From Leptolyngbyaceae cyanobacterium JSC-12 (GTDB lineage Bacteria; Cyanobacteriota; Cyanobacteriia; Leptolyngbyales; Leptolyngbyaceae): a DNA stretch of 64,000 nucleotides. The DNA lies in the NCBI GenBank assembly GCA_000309945.1, contig CM001633.1, positions 3,684,199 to 3,748,198 on the forward strand, given 5' to 3'. The notes beneath the pieces were generated by a model. It was not told where the DNA came from. It worked only from the letters and a program-made list of their open reading frames with translations, and searched no databases. The position numbers were made by a program, and so were the translations under genes. Below are positions 1 through 10,062 of the stretch, piece after piece; positions within the stretch are counted from its first letter, which is position 1, and each line of letters opens with the position of its first letter.

Positions 1-594
1 GAAATTGCGAATATCGCCCCATTTGTATCGCGACTCTTCCAACTTGTCACGCCAGTAAGCCCCATAGCGAGGGGTCACCAGGTTAAACGGACGATCCTTA
101 AAGCGACGACGTTGGTAAGGAACAGTGTTTTCACCAAAGGCTTGCAGATACTCATCACTATCTAGCAATGTATCTACAAACTTCTCCCACCCCAATGTGG
201 CAATCTTGATCGACCAGGCGAGTTCTTCATCCTTACTGTAAGGAGCGCGACCCAACAGGCGCTTTAAGCTCAACTCCACAATTCGATAATTGGAGTTGGT
301 TTCGATTACCAACTTACGAAAGGTTTCGGATTTTGCCAGCCCACGGACAAAGTCACGAACGGTAATTGCCCGATTGCGCAACTGCGACTCCAGATTTGAC
401 TGGCGACTACTTTTGAGAATGACGTGTTCACTAAAGACTTGACGATAGGCTGCCCAAATCAGTTCTTCAACATCACTGAGATCAGCACAATCTTCCAGGC
501 GATAGATGTAAGGGGTATCTTCACCTGGAACTTCATAACCAGGAACACGCTGATTTTGAGAACTGGGACTATATGCCAGGAGGGGAATTGACAT
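1..594 (-). CDS. cpcG: Phycobilisome rod-core linker CpcG (3' end outside window)
   Basis: Rod-core linker that attaches a phycocyanin rod to the allophycocyanin core. The 198 residues visible from the ATG at 594 begin [17 protein letters not shown] and contain the linker domain: [13 protein letters not shown] near residue 45, the [16 protein letters not shown] helix near 75, LLGRAPY near 113, and [12 protein letters not shown] near 150. The first base of the window is still inside the gene, so the C-terminus is missing. It starts 48 bp after the stop of a second, related cpcG, so it is probably a tandem paralogue at the distal end of the cpc operon. More copies may follow to the left. Confidence 0.93.
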   Translation of the reverse strand, partial: MSIPLLAYSPSSQNQRVPGYEVPGEDTPYIYRLEDCADLSDVEELIWAAYRQVFSEHVILKSSRQSNLESQLRNRAITVRDFVRGLAKSETFRKLVIETNSNYRIVELSLKRLLGRAPYSKDEELAWSIKIATLGWEKFVDTLLDSDEYLQAFGENTVPYQRRRFKDRPFNLVTPRYGAYWRDKLEESRYKWGDIRNF

Positions 595-642
595 AGCGGT
601 TTGATAAGTGGATGAACAATTGACGGAAACGAGATTGCGCGA

Positions 643-1473
643 TTAAACTCTGGGAGCAACGGGAATATAACGATAGGGCAATGCTGTAGCAACGGGTTTG
701 ACAGTTGGCTTACTATCCTCACGCGCCATATCAGGCACTTTGATCGCGCTAGAAGTAGACCGGGCAACGTGACGCTGAGTTTCTAATTGAGGGGTGAGCA
801 TCCCGCTTGCCATCGACAAAAACTGAGAAGGAATTGCTTGCCGAATCACCTTTTTGTCAAGTGCACCACTTTGATACGTGCGGACTTGATAGTACGAGCG
901 AGTCATTCCAAGCTGGAAGAGGCGACCTCGCCAATATTCGCCGTAGCGAGGGTTGACCAGGTTAAAGGGACGACCTTCCATGCGGCGGCGCTGATAGGGA
1001 ACGATATCATCACCAAAGTTTTGCTGATATTCGTTGCTGTCCACGATCGCGTCGATGAAGCCATGCAAACCACGAGTTGCAATCACAATAGATTGAGCAA
1101 TTTGTTCATCTCTACCGTAACTGGCGCGACCCAGGAACCGCTTAAGAATAAGATCCACCAGACGATAATTCGAGTTGGTGTCAGCCACTTCTCGGCGAAA
1201 CACATCTGATTTACCCAAGCCCCGAACAAAATCGCGCACTGAAATTGCACGATTCCGCAGTTGAGATTCTAAAAATGGCTGACGATAATTTTCTAGAATC
1301 AAGTGCTCACTAAAGATCTGGCGATAGGCTGCCCAAATTAGTTCACTGACATCCGTTTCAGATACAGCATCCCGGAGGCGATAAATCTGAGGATCATCTT
1401 CGTCAGGAACTTCAAATCCCGCAACACGCTGATTCTGAGTCTTGAGGCTAGTTTCGAGGAGAGGAATCGGCAT
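643..1473 (-). CDS. cpcG: Phycobilisome rod-core linker CpcG
   Basis: A 276-residue rod-core linker. The conserved N-terminus MPIPLLE is followed by the PBS linker domain (about residues 20-165, with [36 protein letters not shown] and PYQRRRMEGRPFNL). The C-terminal tail is Pro/Lys/Ala-rich and has no hydrophobic helix, which fits the rod-core (CpcG1) type rather than the membrane-anchored CpcG2/CpcL type. It is followed by another cpcG and preceded by a 109-bp gap that holds a stem-loop repeat. The two copies share the linker core but have different tails, as expected for rods docking at different core sites; that role is inferred. Confidence 0.95.
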   Translation of the reverse strand: MPIPLLETSLKTQNQRVAGFEVPDEDDPQIYRLRDAVSETDVSELIWAAYRQIFSEHLILENYRQPFLESQLRNRAISVRDFVRGLGKSDVFRREVADTNSNYRLVDLILKRFLGRASYGRDEQIAQSIVIATRGLHGFIDAIVDSNEYQQNFGDDIVPYQRRRMEGRPFNLVNPRYGEYWRGRLFQLGMTRSYYQVRTYQSGALDKKVIRQAIPSQFLSMASGMLTPQLETQRHVARSTSSAIKVPDMAREDSKPTVKPVATALPYRYIPVAPRV

Positions 1474-1511
1474 AGTGGTTTTTCTAGAGAAAGGACTAAA
1501 GAGAAGTTTGG

Positions 1512-1587
1512 ATTAAACCGCATCCACGTCTAGACCTGTAGTTTCTCTGAGGGAAAACTTCGGGTCTCTCGCTAAACGTGGTTTAAC
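1512..1587 (-). repeat. Structured repeat copy A in the cpcF-cpcG gap
   Basis: Nested inverted repeat: TTAAA (from 1513) with TTTAA (to 1586), CCACGT (1524-1529) with ACGTGG (1576-1581), AGACC with GGTCT, and AGTTT with AAACT. The result is a long stepped hairpin between cpcF and cpcG. It shares the motif acctgtagttt and the ending aaacgtggttta with copies at 4487, 10063 and 16813. It could stabilise or separate the cpcF and cpcG messages, or be a small mobile palindrome. Confidence 0.7.
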
Positions 1588-2245
1588 AACAGACTGGGAA
1601 AGGGGGGCTGCTCACTGCAGACAGACGATCTCGGGCTAATTTGGCGCGTGCCTGGGTCACTGGATCCCTGTCAGATTGCTCTATCTGGCATAAGCGATCG
1701 CTCACAGCTTGCCGAGTGCGCCACTCAATCGCAGATTCACCCAGGGCTTGTAAACCTACTACGGCTGCGTACCGAATTGCCCAATCAGGATCTGCCGATA
1801 CATCCAACAAAACATTCAGCACCTCAGTTTGAGCCTGTGTACGCTGCTGCATCGGCAGTGCTTGCCACTGGAGATTACCCAAACCCTTGATAGCTGCCCG
1901 TCGAACACTTGGGGCAAAATCAGTCGCAGCGGCAGAGAGCAATACTGATAAAGCACGGGGATCGGCGATCGCTGCCAGCACCCGGATTGCATATGCCCGC
2001 GCACCATAGTTATAACCATCAATCTGTTCTAGCAACGGCTCAACTGCGACCCTCCCTAATTGCACTAACCCCTCGACTGCAGCGAGAGCTGCGCCAGGAT
2101 TGTTGTAACCCAACACTTGAATCAAGGTTGGAATTCCTGCTTCCAACCGAGCTGCTGCCAAGGCTCGCACTGCTCCAATCAAACGTGTTGGAGAGTCGGC
2201 TTGTTCAATCGCAGCGATGAATGGTTGGAGTTGGGAGTTACTCAT
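1583..2245 (-). CDS. cpcF: Phycocyanobilin lyase subunit CpcF
   Basis: Subunit of the heterodimeric CpcE/CpcF lyase that attaches phycocyanobilin to Cys84 of alpha-phycocyanin. The 220 residues are built of HEAT-like helical repeats (AVRALAAARLEAGIPTLIQV, AVEGLVQLGRVAVEPLLEQI, AIRVLAAIADPRALSVLLSA, AAIKGLGNLQ and similar). The start overlaps the cpcE stop by 4 bp, so the two subunits are probably translationally coupled. Length and order after cpcE match the standard cpc operon. Confidence 0.95.
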   Translation of the reverse strand: MSNSQLQPFIAAIEQADSPTRLIGAVRALAAARLEAGIPTLIQVLGYNNPGAALAAVEGLVQLGRVAVEPLLEQIDGYNYGARAYAIRVLAAIADPRALSVLLSAAATDFAPSVRRAAIKGLGNLQWQALPMQQRTQAQTEVLNVLLDVSADPDWAIRYAAVVGLQALGESAIEWRTRQAVSDRLCQIEQSDRDPVTQARAKLARDRLSAVSSPPFPVCC

Positions 2246-3087
2246 AACAGGGTATCCATTAAGCCAATAATTTCGATGGCACGTGGAGCCAACGTCTCAT
2301 TTGAGCTAGACCGCAACTGATGCTCTAGAAGCCCCTTAAGGGCAAATAGCTTGAAACTATTTTCGGTAGCAGAGGCAGCAATCGCTTCAGCCGCAGGGGC
2401 GTAGCCAATTGCGCCTAGGTCTGAAAGGGCAGTACGCCGCAACTGTACATCATTGCTATTCAGCGCCTGCACCAGTTGATCGCCATAAGTAGGCTCTTGA
2501 GTTAACTGGTACATTGCCCGCGTAGCGGCATATTGAACCCTCGCAACAGGATGATCCACAAATGGACGAATTAGATCGATCGCCTCGGTTGCACCCAACG
2601 CCCCCAATGCTTCAATTACTGCTTCGTAAGGCTGCGCTAAGTGAGGACGACCCGGTACAAATTGAGCCACCTCAACACCACCATCTAACAAGCGGATTAA
2701 GGCAGGAATGCAAGAGCAATCACCTAACATTCCCAACGATTGAGCTGCCGCTTCCCGAACGTAAAAGTCGGAACAGTCCAAACAGCGAATCAACCCTGGA
2801 ACAGCTCTGGTATCAGCCAGCTTACCAAGCGCTCTAGCGGCATTTCGCCGTAATGGATAGCCTCCTAACTCCGTTCGATCTGACTCGTCCTCCAAGGCTG
2901 CAATTAAGGCAGTGACAGCAGCCGAGTCGCAAATCTGATACTTGCCCAGCCACCAGGCAGCATAGTAGCGCAAACTCAAATCCTCATGACGCAGATGCGC
3001 GATCGCCAAATCTGCCGTCAAAGGGGAAGCCCCTGCTGGCATTTCCGGCGATCGCTCCACTTGTTGGTCAGAGTTGAAGTCCACCAT
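2242..3087 (-). CDS. cpcE: Phycocyanobilin lyase subunit CpcE
   Basis: Partner of CpcF in the alpha-phycocyanin lyase. The 281 residues hold HEAT/PBS-lyase repeats, for example LRYYAAWWLGKYQ near residue 40, PLRRNAARALGKLADTRAVP near 78, FYVREAAAQSLGMLGD near 110 and VARVQYAATRAMYQL near 180. It lies 28 bp downstream of cpcD and overlaps cpcF by 4 bp. Only a CpcE/F pair is seen here; no pecE/F or cpcS/T genes are present in the window. Confidence 0.95.
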   Translation of the reverse strand: MVDFNSDQQVERSPEMPAGASPLTADLAIAHLRHEDLSLRYYAAWWLGKYQICDSAAVTALIAALEDESDRTELGGYPLRRNAARALGKLADTRAVPGLIRCLDCSDFYVREAAAQSLGMLGDCSCIPALIRLLDGGVEVAQFVPGRPHLAQPYEAVIEALGALGATEAIDLIRPFVDHPVARVQYAATRAMYQLTQEPTYGDQLVQALNSNDVQLRRTALSDLGAIGYAPAAEAIAASATENSFKLFALKGLLEHQLRSSSNETLAPRAIEIIGLMDTLL

Positions 3088-3115
3088 TTAACTACGCAAC
3101 CTGCATCCCAATAAA

Positions 3116-3352
3116 CTATTCGACTGCCAACGGCTCAATTTTGACAATCTTGCCACCCATGCGAGTGATCCGCTGCATCTCTTCATTCATGCGGGAGTAG
3201 GGAACTGTGATGTACACACTACCGCTCTGGCGAATGGGAAAGTTCATTTTGTCGGTCTCAGCATTCTGATGTAAGCCAACAACTTCATAACGAAACATCC
3301 GGCTTCCAGAGGGGGTATTTGCAGCGCTACCAACAGCAGACTGACCAAACAT
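3116..3352 (-). CDS. cpcD: Phycocyanin rod-capping linker CpcD
   Basis: Small linker that caps the distal end of phycocyanin rods. It is a 78-residue CpcD domain, starting MFGQSAVGSAAN and containing FRYEVVGL, VYITVPYSRMNEEMQRITRMGGKIVKI. The frame is open further upstream, but the ATG at 3352 is chosen because it is preceded by AGGAGA at good spacing and gives the usual CpcD N-terminus. It follows cpcC, which carries a homologous C-terminal CpcD domain. Confidence 0.93.
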   Translation of the reverse strand: MFGQSAVGSAANTPSGSRMFRYEVVGLHQNAETDKMNFPIRQSGSVYITVPYSRMNEEMQRITRMGGKIVKIEPLAVE

Positions 3353-3477
3353 GGGTTTACTTCTCCTAATACGTAAAGTTATGAGGATGAGAAAAGAGCG
3401 AAACAAGGGGATAGAAAAATGAAGAGACAAGTTTTGTAAACCTCGATCTCCCCATTCCCCTATCTCCTCATCCAGAA

Positions 3478-4347
3478 TTACGCAGGGGTAATACTGACAA
3501 TCCGACCACCAGTGCGTTGAACTTGCTGCATTTTGGCAGAAAGTTGTTCGTAAGGAACCAGATAAGCAACACTGCTTCGACGTACGCTGGGGTAGCCAGG
3601 GCTACGAATCGCAGCAACTTCCATGCGATAGATCCGTCCACTTTCGCCATAGGAGCCACCCAGAGCACGAGTCGGTGCGACATCATCCGAGGCACGGAAG
3701 TGTGCCCAGCCACCATCACTACCGGAAGGAGAATGAATCGACGAGGCTTGATTCCGTGCTAATCCACGAGCTAGGTGAGGGAGATTCCCTTCTGCTTGAG
3801 AGCGATCACTATTGGCATAGCCTCGGTACAGCCGGAACAAATTAGTAAAACCAACCGTTCTGGCACCCGTATAATATTCAAACCCACGGTAATAGGGCAC
3901 GACATTATCACCAAAATTCTCTTGATACTCCTGCGAGTCGATATAAGAATCAATCTCAGCGTCGTATCCTTTGTCCTGATACAAATCAAGGTGATAAATC
4001 ACTTCCGACTCGTCATAAGGAGCGCGACCCAGCAAATGCTTGTAGTTCAACTCAATTAGCCGAGTTTGGAAGTTGTTATAGAAAAACTTTGATTTATATA
4101 GTTCAGACTTAGCCACTGCGCGCACAAATTCTCGCACAGACAAATTGCCGTCTCGTAAAAGTGATTCAGCCCCAGTGAGCCGTTCGGATGCCATCAAGTA
4201 ATCATTTCCCAAAACTTGACGGTAAACGGCACGAATTACATCCTCAACGTCTTCCTTGGTCGCATTGGGTCGCAATTCAATCCGGGTTGCTTCTGTCCCA
4301 CTGTATGCGGATGTTCCCAATCGGGAGGCTGCTGCGGTAATGGGCAC
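3478..4347 (-). CDS. cpcC: Phycocyanin rod linker CpcC
   Basis: Rod linker of about 32 kDa joining phycocyanin hexamers. Of its 289 residues, the N-terminal linker domain (about 20-150) shows [44 protein letters not shown] and [13 protein letters not shown], and a C-terminal CpcD domain (about 230-287) shows [34 protein letters not shown]. An AGGAGG-like site precedes the ATG. Only one cpcC is present between cpcA and cpcD. It is separated from cpcA by 277 bp containing two strong hairpins. Confidence 0.95.
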   Translation of the reverse strand: MPITAAASRLGTSAYSGTEATRIELRPNATKEDVEDVIRAVYRQVLGNDYLMASERLTGAESLLRDGNLSVREFVRAVAKSELYKSKFFYNNFQTRLIELNYKHLLGRAPYDESEVIYHLDLYQDKGYDAEIDSYIDSQEYQENFGDNVVPYYRGFEYYTGARTVGFTNLFRLYRGYANSDRSQAEGNLPHLARGLARNQASSIHSPSGSDGGWAHFRASDDVAPTRALGGSYGESGRIYRMEVAAIRSPGYPSVRRSSVAYLVPYEQLSAKMQQVQRTGGRIVSITPA

Positions 4348-4486
4348 GGAATTCCTCCTAGTCCAATGACACTAACTTGACTGAGTAACCTTCAAACGCC
4401 AGAACAATGCGGCAGTTAACCTAGACAAGCTGCCATGGCACTCGTCATAATCCGCACATTTAGCAGACGTTTGAATTTGATCACTT

Positions 4487-4540
4487 CCACGCCCAGCAGG
4501 TAATCTTTTAGGAAAAGATTCTATTGCTGGCTAAACGTGG
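4487..4540 (-). repeat. Structured repeat copy B / hairpin in the cpcA-cpcC gap
   Basis: Three collinear stems: CCACG (4487-4491) with CGTGG (4536-4540), CCAGCA (4493-4498) with TGCTGG (4525-4530), and AATCTTTT (4502-4509) with AAAAGATT (4513-4520). It ends in gctaaacgtggtt, shared with copy A at 1512. Its position after cpcBA suggests a role in differential stability of cpcBA and the linker message. Confidence 0.7.
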
Positions 4541-4554
4541 TTGAGATAAAACAA

Positions 4555-4614
4555 TGCCCGGAAAGATGAACAACAACTAACTCTTGCGCTAGTAGTTGCA
4601 TACCCCTCCGGGCA
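4555..4614 (-). terminator. Long stem-loop just downstream of cpcA
   Basis: Read on the minus strand, TGCCCGGA (4607-4614) pairs with TCCGGGCA (4555-4562) and is followed by TTGTTTTAT. An inner CAACTA/TAGTTG stem adds a second arm. It lies 11 bp after the cpcA stop. In other cyanobacteria an abundant cpcBA transcript ends near such hairpins while partial read-through gives the linker message; the same attenuation is inferred here. Confidence 0.7.
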
Positions 4615-4624
4615 ACAGAATCAA

Positions 4625-5113
4625 TTAGCTCAGAGCGTTGATTGCGTAATCAATGTAAGCGTTTGCTTCAACAGCAGCTTGCCCACTCAGACCATGATTA
4701 GCCTTGATGTACTTCAGGGCTTCAACATACCAGGAGGGAGACAGATCAAAGGTGCTGTTGATTTCAGCCAAACCTGCGATCAGGTACTCATCCATCGGAC
4801 CGGTTCCACCAGCAACCAAGCAATAGGTGATCATCCGGAGGTAGTAGCCGATATCACGAGCGCACTTAGCTTTACCACGAGAATCAGATGCATAGTTAGC
4901 ACCTTGCATTTGGGTGGTGTAGGGAAACTTTTGATAAACAGCGTTAGCAGCGCCATCAATCAATCCTTGTGCATTGTTGGTCAAAGCACGAGCTGCTTCC
5001 AGGCTTACAGCAGCACGCTCGAAACGACCATAAGCTTGATGCAATTCAGCGTTGCTGAGAAAACGACCTTGAGTATCTGCTGCTGCGATAGCTTCGGTAA
5101 TTGGGGTCTTCAT
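4625..5113 (-). CDS. cpcA: C-phycocyanin alpha subunit
   Basis: Light-harvesting phycobiliprotein of the phycobilisome rods. Length is the canonical 162 residues. The chromophore-binding Cys84 lies in [14 protein letters not shown], and the N-terminus [20 protein letters not shown] is typical. The start follows a Shine-Dalgarno-like GGGAGA. It sits 175 bp downstream of cpcB and is the substrate of the CpcE/CpcF lyase encoded in the same operon. Confidence 0.98.
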   Translation of the reverse strand: MKTPITEAIAAADTQGRFLSNAELHQAYGRFERAAVSLEAARALTNNAQGLIDGAANAVYQKFPYTTQMQGANYASDSRGKAKCARDIGYYLRMITYCLVAGGTGPMDEYLIAGLAEINSTFDLSPSWYVEALKYIKANHGLSGQAAVEANAYIDYAINALS

Positions 5114-5288
5114 TGTGTAAGTATCTCCCTAAAATTCTCAATGATTTAGTTCAAGATTTTTTTAGCTCTCAGCATTCAGGCTTAGGCGATCAACGCAGGT
5201 AGGTAGGGATGACCAAGCCACTCATTCATTTGAATTACTCATTTGAATGCTGCAAGAAGTGCTGATCACTAGAGACGCATCACTGCTA

Positions 5289-6402
<1,114 letters not shown>

Positions 6403-7371
6403 TTAAGTTTTGTAAAAATGTCGTTTTCGCAGCACTTCTAGCAAGGTTGTAGAAAAAGTTGGCAGGGGTGCGATCGCTTCAATCTCGTTTTCCGCTACAG
6501 GATGTTTTAGCCGTAGCCGCCAGGCATGGAGCACCTGCCCAGGGACATTAACCCCCAGCGATCTCCCGGAACTATACAGCGGATCTCCCACAATCGGAAA
6601 ACCAATGTAAGCCGTGTGAACCCGAATCTGATGAGTCCGCCCCGTTTCTAACTCAAAATTCATCAAGGTGTAGTTACCCAAGCGTTCTTTTACTTGCCAG
6701 TGAGTCACGGCGCGTCGCCCGCCTTTTTCTTCCGGCACGATTGCCATTTTTTGCCGATCCACAGGATGCCGACCGATGGGAGCATCAATGGTTCCGCTCT
6801 CAGCTTTGGGTGCACCATGAACAAGTCCCCAATAATCTCGTCGAGCAGTTTTGTCGTGAAATTGCTGCTGTAAGTGAAGATGGGCAAGATCGGTTTTGGC
6901 AACACATATTGCCCCAGTCGTATCTTTGTCCAACCGATGCACAATACCAGGGCGTTGCACACCACCAATGCCAGAGAGCGTACTTTCTCCATTTGTAGTG
7001 CGGCAGTGCCAGAGGAGAGCATTGACTAGGGTTCCTTGACTATGCCCTGGTGAGGGATGCACCACCATCCCGGCTGGTTTATTGATGATCAGTAATTCGT
7101 CATCTTCGTAAAGAATGTCTAGCGGAATATTTTCGGGCTGAATGTCTAATGGTTCAGCATCGGGAATCTGCACCCGGATGAGATCGCCCTGATTTACAAT
7201 TTCCTTCTTCGACGTGCAAACTGTTCCATTAATCAAAACCTGTTTCTGGCTAATTAGTTTTTGAATGCGCGATCGCGATAGGTCTTCTAACTGATCGGTC
7301 AAAAAAGAATCAATGCGATCGCCCGCATCTTCTACGTCAACCAAGCATTCAACTTCTACTGCCAACGTCAC
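6403..7371 (-). CDS. RluD-family 23S rRNA pseudouridine synthase
   Basis: RluA/RluD-type pseudouridine synthase of 322 residues. An N-terminal S4 RNA-binding domain (about residues 16-75, SRSRIQKLISQKQVLINGTVCTSKK) is followed by the catalytic domain with HRLDKDTTG, where Asp148 is the catalytic aspartate, and LETGRTHQIRVH near 240. Domain order and length fit RluD, which modifies helix 69 of 23S rRNA, but family members differ in target, so the exact site is not certain. It runs divergently from the small gene at 7429. Confidence 0.92.
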   Translation of the reverse strand: MTLAVEVECLVDVEDAGDRIDSFLTDQLEDLSRSRIQKLISQKQVLINGTVCTSKKEIVNQGDLIRVQIPDAEPLDIQPENIPLDILYEDDELLIINKPAGMVVHPSPGHSQGTLVNALLWHCRTTNGESTLSGIGGVQRPGIVHRLDKDTTGAICVAKTDLAHLHLQQQFHDKTARRDYWGLVHGAPKAESGTIDAPIGRHPVDRQKMAIVPEEKGGRRAVTHWQVKERLGNYTLMNFELETGRTHQIRVHTAYIGFPIVGDPLYSSGRSLGVNVPGQVLHAWRLRLKHPVAENEIEAIAPLPTFSTTLLEVLRKRHFYKT

Positions 7372-7428
7372 ATAGCTCCCAGTGGGTTCCTCTCTCCATT
7401 ATCCTGGCAATATTCATTTACTGCTGCC

Positions 7429-7776
7429 ATGATGTGGGAACTTAGCTTAATTCATCCATTTCAAGTTGCTGCCTCATTTCCCAAAGGTGACTTACTGCCA
7501 CTTGGTGATAGAAAAACTGTCGTCACCACACTTTCCAGGCTATATCCAACCTTTCGGTTTCCGGCTTATCCTAAATTTCCCAACATTGGAACTATTATCG
7601 AAGAAGATTATCACCTGGACTTTCATATTCCCGATTCAGAGCTAATCGTGATGGTCGGAATTGATGTGTATGAGGGAGATAAAGCCACAGTGCTAAAATT
7701 GCTTCGTCCGCTTTGTGAATCAACTCAATGGCATTTACTCGATTTAATTCATGGTGAATTAATTGATGTTGGATAG
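7429..7776 (+). CDS. Conserved-looking hypothetical protein, 115 aa
   Basis: Not recognised. The soluble 115-residue protein has no signal peptide or membrane helix and starts MMWELSLIHPFQVAASFP (the second ATG is equally possible). Codon use looks normal, including an acidic, hydrophobic C-terminal half (LIVMVGIDVYEGDKATVLKLLRPLCESTQWHLLDLIHGELIDVG). It stands 57 bp from the divergent rRNA pseudouridine synthase and may share its promoter region. No function can be assigned. Confidence 0.6.
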   Translation: MMWELSLIHPFQVAASFPKGDLLPLGDRKTVVTTLSRLYPTFRFPAYPKFPNIGTIIEEDYHLDFHIPDSELIVMVGIDVYEGDKATVLKLLRPLCESTQWHLLDLIHGELIDVG

Positions 7777-8150
7777 CCTTCTGAATTCAGAAAGTCTGTA
7801 GAATCAATGAGGCTATTTCTTGCTAAAAATTTCATCAGTATTGAGCAACAACACCATCCAAAAAGTTATTAAGCACAGCGTTTACTGTATCCTCAGTGGT
7901 CAACCGTTGTCACTCTTTGACAAAGCTTTCTCTAACCATTTTGATAGACCTCCAGAGGCTATGACGAGCAACGCTAGCCACTATCATTTCAAACTCAAAA
8001 ATCATGATGATTCGGGCGCTATTCCATTACTATTCCATTTTGGAAGTTTTGAGATTTCCTTGAGCTAGTTGACTAAACACCTTATCTGAGAATCCAGCTA
8101 GCCAATTGGCAAGTTGCTGATACAGTACTGGATTCTGATTTCTTGCCTGA
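7777..8150. other. 374-bp gap without a supported gene
   Basis: A TTG-started plus-strand frame (7820-8068) has no ribosome-binding site and reads like random sequence. On the minus strand a short open stretch (about 8037-8170) reading NPVLYQQLANWLAGFSDKVF overlaps the end of cobA in another frame and has no start codon. It may be a remnant of a lost gene. Confidence 0.4.
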
Positions 8151-8909
8151 TTAAAATCGTGGTCTGCATTCAGACAAAGTTTTGTGTAAATTAACGACTG
8201 AACCAATCACTACTATCGCAGGTGCTAAAAACTTAGTGTCCTCCACTTGTTGCACAATCGTGGCTAAGGTTCCGCGGAGTTCCTCTTGCTCTGGACGAGT
8301 GCCCCACCGCACTATTGCTACCGAGGTTTGAGCTTCTAACCCTGCTTTAAGTAACTGATCCACAATATAGGGCAGGTTGTGAATGCCCATGTAAATTACA
8401 ATGGTTTCTGACCCGTGGGCGATCGCGTGCCAATTCACCGCTGGTCGATACTTTCCAGCTCCTTCATGCCCAGTGACAAATGTGACAGAAGAACTATGAT
8501 TGCGGTGCGTTAGCGGAATTCCAGCATAGGCAGGGGCTGCAATGCCAGAGGTTATTCCTGGCACCACTTCCACCGCAATACCAGCTGCTACCAATTCTTC
8601 CATTTCTTCACCGCCCCGCCCAAAGATGAACGGATCACCACCTTTTAGTCGCACCACGATTGCCGCTTCCTGTGCCTTTTCCACTAACAGTTGAGAAATT
8701 TCTTCCTGCGACATGGAATGCATCCCCCTGCGCTTTCCAGCATTGATCTGCTCAGCCTTGGGGTTGATCATTGCCAGGATCGGCGAGCTGACTAGCGCAT
8801 CATAAACGACCACATCTGCACATTCCAATAACGCTTTTCCCTTCAGGGTCATCAAACCAGGATCGCCAGGACCCGCACCCACTAAATACACTTTGCCAAG
8901 TTGGTTCAT
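8151..8909 (-). CDS. cobA: Uroporphyrinogen-III C-methyltransferase
   Basis: SAM-dependent methyltransferase that converts uroporphyrinogen III to precorrin-2, the entry to sirohaem and cobalamin. The 252 residues show the family signature VYLVGAGPGDPGLMTLKG at 8-25, the VVRLKGGDPFIFGRGGEE motif near 105, and TSGIAAPAYAGIPLTHR. It is a stand-alone domain without the CysG or HemD fusion. It lies 136 bp downstream of a CbiX/SirB-type chelatase, so the pair probably supplies sirohaem for nitrite and sulfite reductase. Confidence 0.93.
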   Translation of the reverse strand: MNQLGKVYLVGAGPGDPGLMTLKGKALLECADVVVYDALVSSPILAMINPKAEQINAGKRRGMHSMSQEEISQLLVEKAQEAAIVVRLKGGDPFIFGRGGEEMEELVAAGIAVEVVPGITSGIAAPAYAGIPLTHRNHSSSVTFVTGHEGAGKYRPAVNWHAIAHGSETIVIYMGIHNLPYIVDQLLKAGLEAQTSVAIVRWGTRPEQEELRGTLATIVQQVEDTKFLAPAIVVIGSVVNLHKTLSECRPRF

Positions 8910-9045
8910 AGGTTAGAAGTTAGGAGATAGAAATCAGAAGTTAGCAGTCAGGAAATGAGAAGGTTAGGGATATGGGGAAAGGGCTTCTAAGGGGGTAGCA
9001 CTTGTTGTCGATCCAATCCAGAATCATGAAACCAGAACCATGAAA

Positions 9046-9912
9046 TTAAGTAGCAGGAGGAACAACAGGTTGAGCCAAATCCATCAGGAGATCAGCAAGT
9101 TGGGGTAGAGCAAAATCAAATGGCTGGGTAAGGGTAAGGCTGAGATGGGGAAATTGCTCAGCAAGCTGAGTGACGGTTTGAGCGATCGCGTCGGTAATGC
9201 CACCACTGAACAAGAAATAGGGAAAAATGCCAATTCGTCGCAGTCCCAGAGTTGCTAATGCCTGAATTTGGGTTTCTAGGCTGGTTGGGATAGACCAAAA
9301 AGCTGCAACTGCACCCAAATCACCTGCTAGTTCTGCGATCGCCTCATTTATTCCTGGACGACGACTACCATGCGCCAGCAAAATCCAGGCTTCCATTGGT
9401 AAAGATGACATTTGCTCATTCATGATGCGACGCAAACCCGCCTGAGAACCAAGATGAGAGGTCACTCTGAGTTCTGCAACAGTTCCCAATATTTGCTGTG
9501 CGATCGCCACCTCGGTCGGAATATCTTCGGTAACGTGAACGCCTGCCAGCAAAAACACTGGAATGATTAACAGCAAAACCTTTCCAGAAAACCGGAATAT
9601 CGCCTGGGATTGCTGAATGAATTGAACGACTTGCTCATGCAGCGTTAAAGGAAAGCACTCCAAATAAGCATCCTGGACTAAAACGGGTACTGAGACTGGA
9701 GGGATGATTGTTTGTTGCTTGAATAGTGTGGAATTCAATTCAGAATACGAATCAAGATTTATCCTATATGAGTCTTTTCCAGATAACTGGAAAAATCTAG
9801 ATTGATGCTGAATCTTTTGTCGAAAACAGTCAGTTAGATATTTAGCAGCAGCTTGCGATCGCACATCATGGCTGCCATGAAACACCAATAAGTAGATAGA
9901 AGGAGATTGCAA
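9046..9912 (-). CDS. Sirohydrochlorin chelatase, long CbiX/SirB type
   Basis: 288 residues with two CbiX-like halves: an N-terminal LVFHGSHDVRS motif at about 9-19 and a second LLAHGSRRPGINEAIAEL motif near 178. In long-form CbiX/SirB enzymes one half supplies the catalytic His for metal insertion into sirohydrochlorin. Iron (sirohaem) is more likely than cobalt given the neighbouring cobA, but this is inferred. An inverted repeat CCTACA-N6-TGTAGG lies 62 bp upstream of the start. Confidence 0.82.
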   Translation of the reverse strand: MQSPSIYLLVFHGSHDVRSQAAAKYLTDCFRQKIQHQSRFFQLSGKDSYRINLDSYSELNSTLFKQQTIIPPVSVPVLVQDAYLECFPLTLHEQVVQFIQQSQAIFRFSGKVLLLIIPVFLLAGVHVTEDIPTEVAIAQQILGTVAELRVTSHLGSQAGLRRIMNEQMSSLPMEAWILLAHGSRRPGINEAIAELAGDLGAVAAFWSIPTSLETQIQALATLGLRRIGIFPYFLFSGGITDAIAQTVTQLAEQFPHLSLTLTQPFDFALPQLADLLMDLAQPVVPPAT

Positions 9913-9974
9913 AATAGCTACAATGTTCGATAACGTCTACAAGTAATGAGATTGTACAGATTGTACGGTTCAAT

Positions 9975-9992
9975 CCTACAAAACTCTGTAGG
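9975..9992. promoter_or_regulatory. Inverted repeat upstream of the chelatase gene
   Basis: Perfect 6-bp inverted repeat CCTACA-AAACTC-TGTAGG, 62 bp before the chelatase start. Just before it is a 9-bp imperfect direct repeat (attgtacag/attgtacgg, about 9951-9968). It could be an operator. It does not match the NtcA box, and the regulator is unknown. Confidence 0.35.
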
Positions 9993-10062
9993 TACTTTGA
10001 CCATTTACGTCTGAATGGAAAAAGGTGCCATTTCTGACACCCCTGAAAAATTAAACATTGTT

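Noticed and set aside
787..1209. 140-residue frame antisense to cpcG
   Set aside because: Lies wholly over cpcG, whose protein sequence is clearly conserved.
7820..8068. 82-residue plus-strand reading frame
   Set aside because: TTG start without a ribosome-binding site, and composition unlike neighbouring genes.
8037..8170. Minus-strand open stretch reading NPVLYQQLANWLAGFSDKVF
   Set aside because: Protein-like, but it has no start codon and overlaps the end of cobA in another frame. A decayed gene remnant is possible but unproven.
9975..9992. NtcA-binding site
   Set aside because: The inverted repeat reads TAC-N8-GTA at its core, which is the reverse of the NtcA consensus GTA-N8-TAC.
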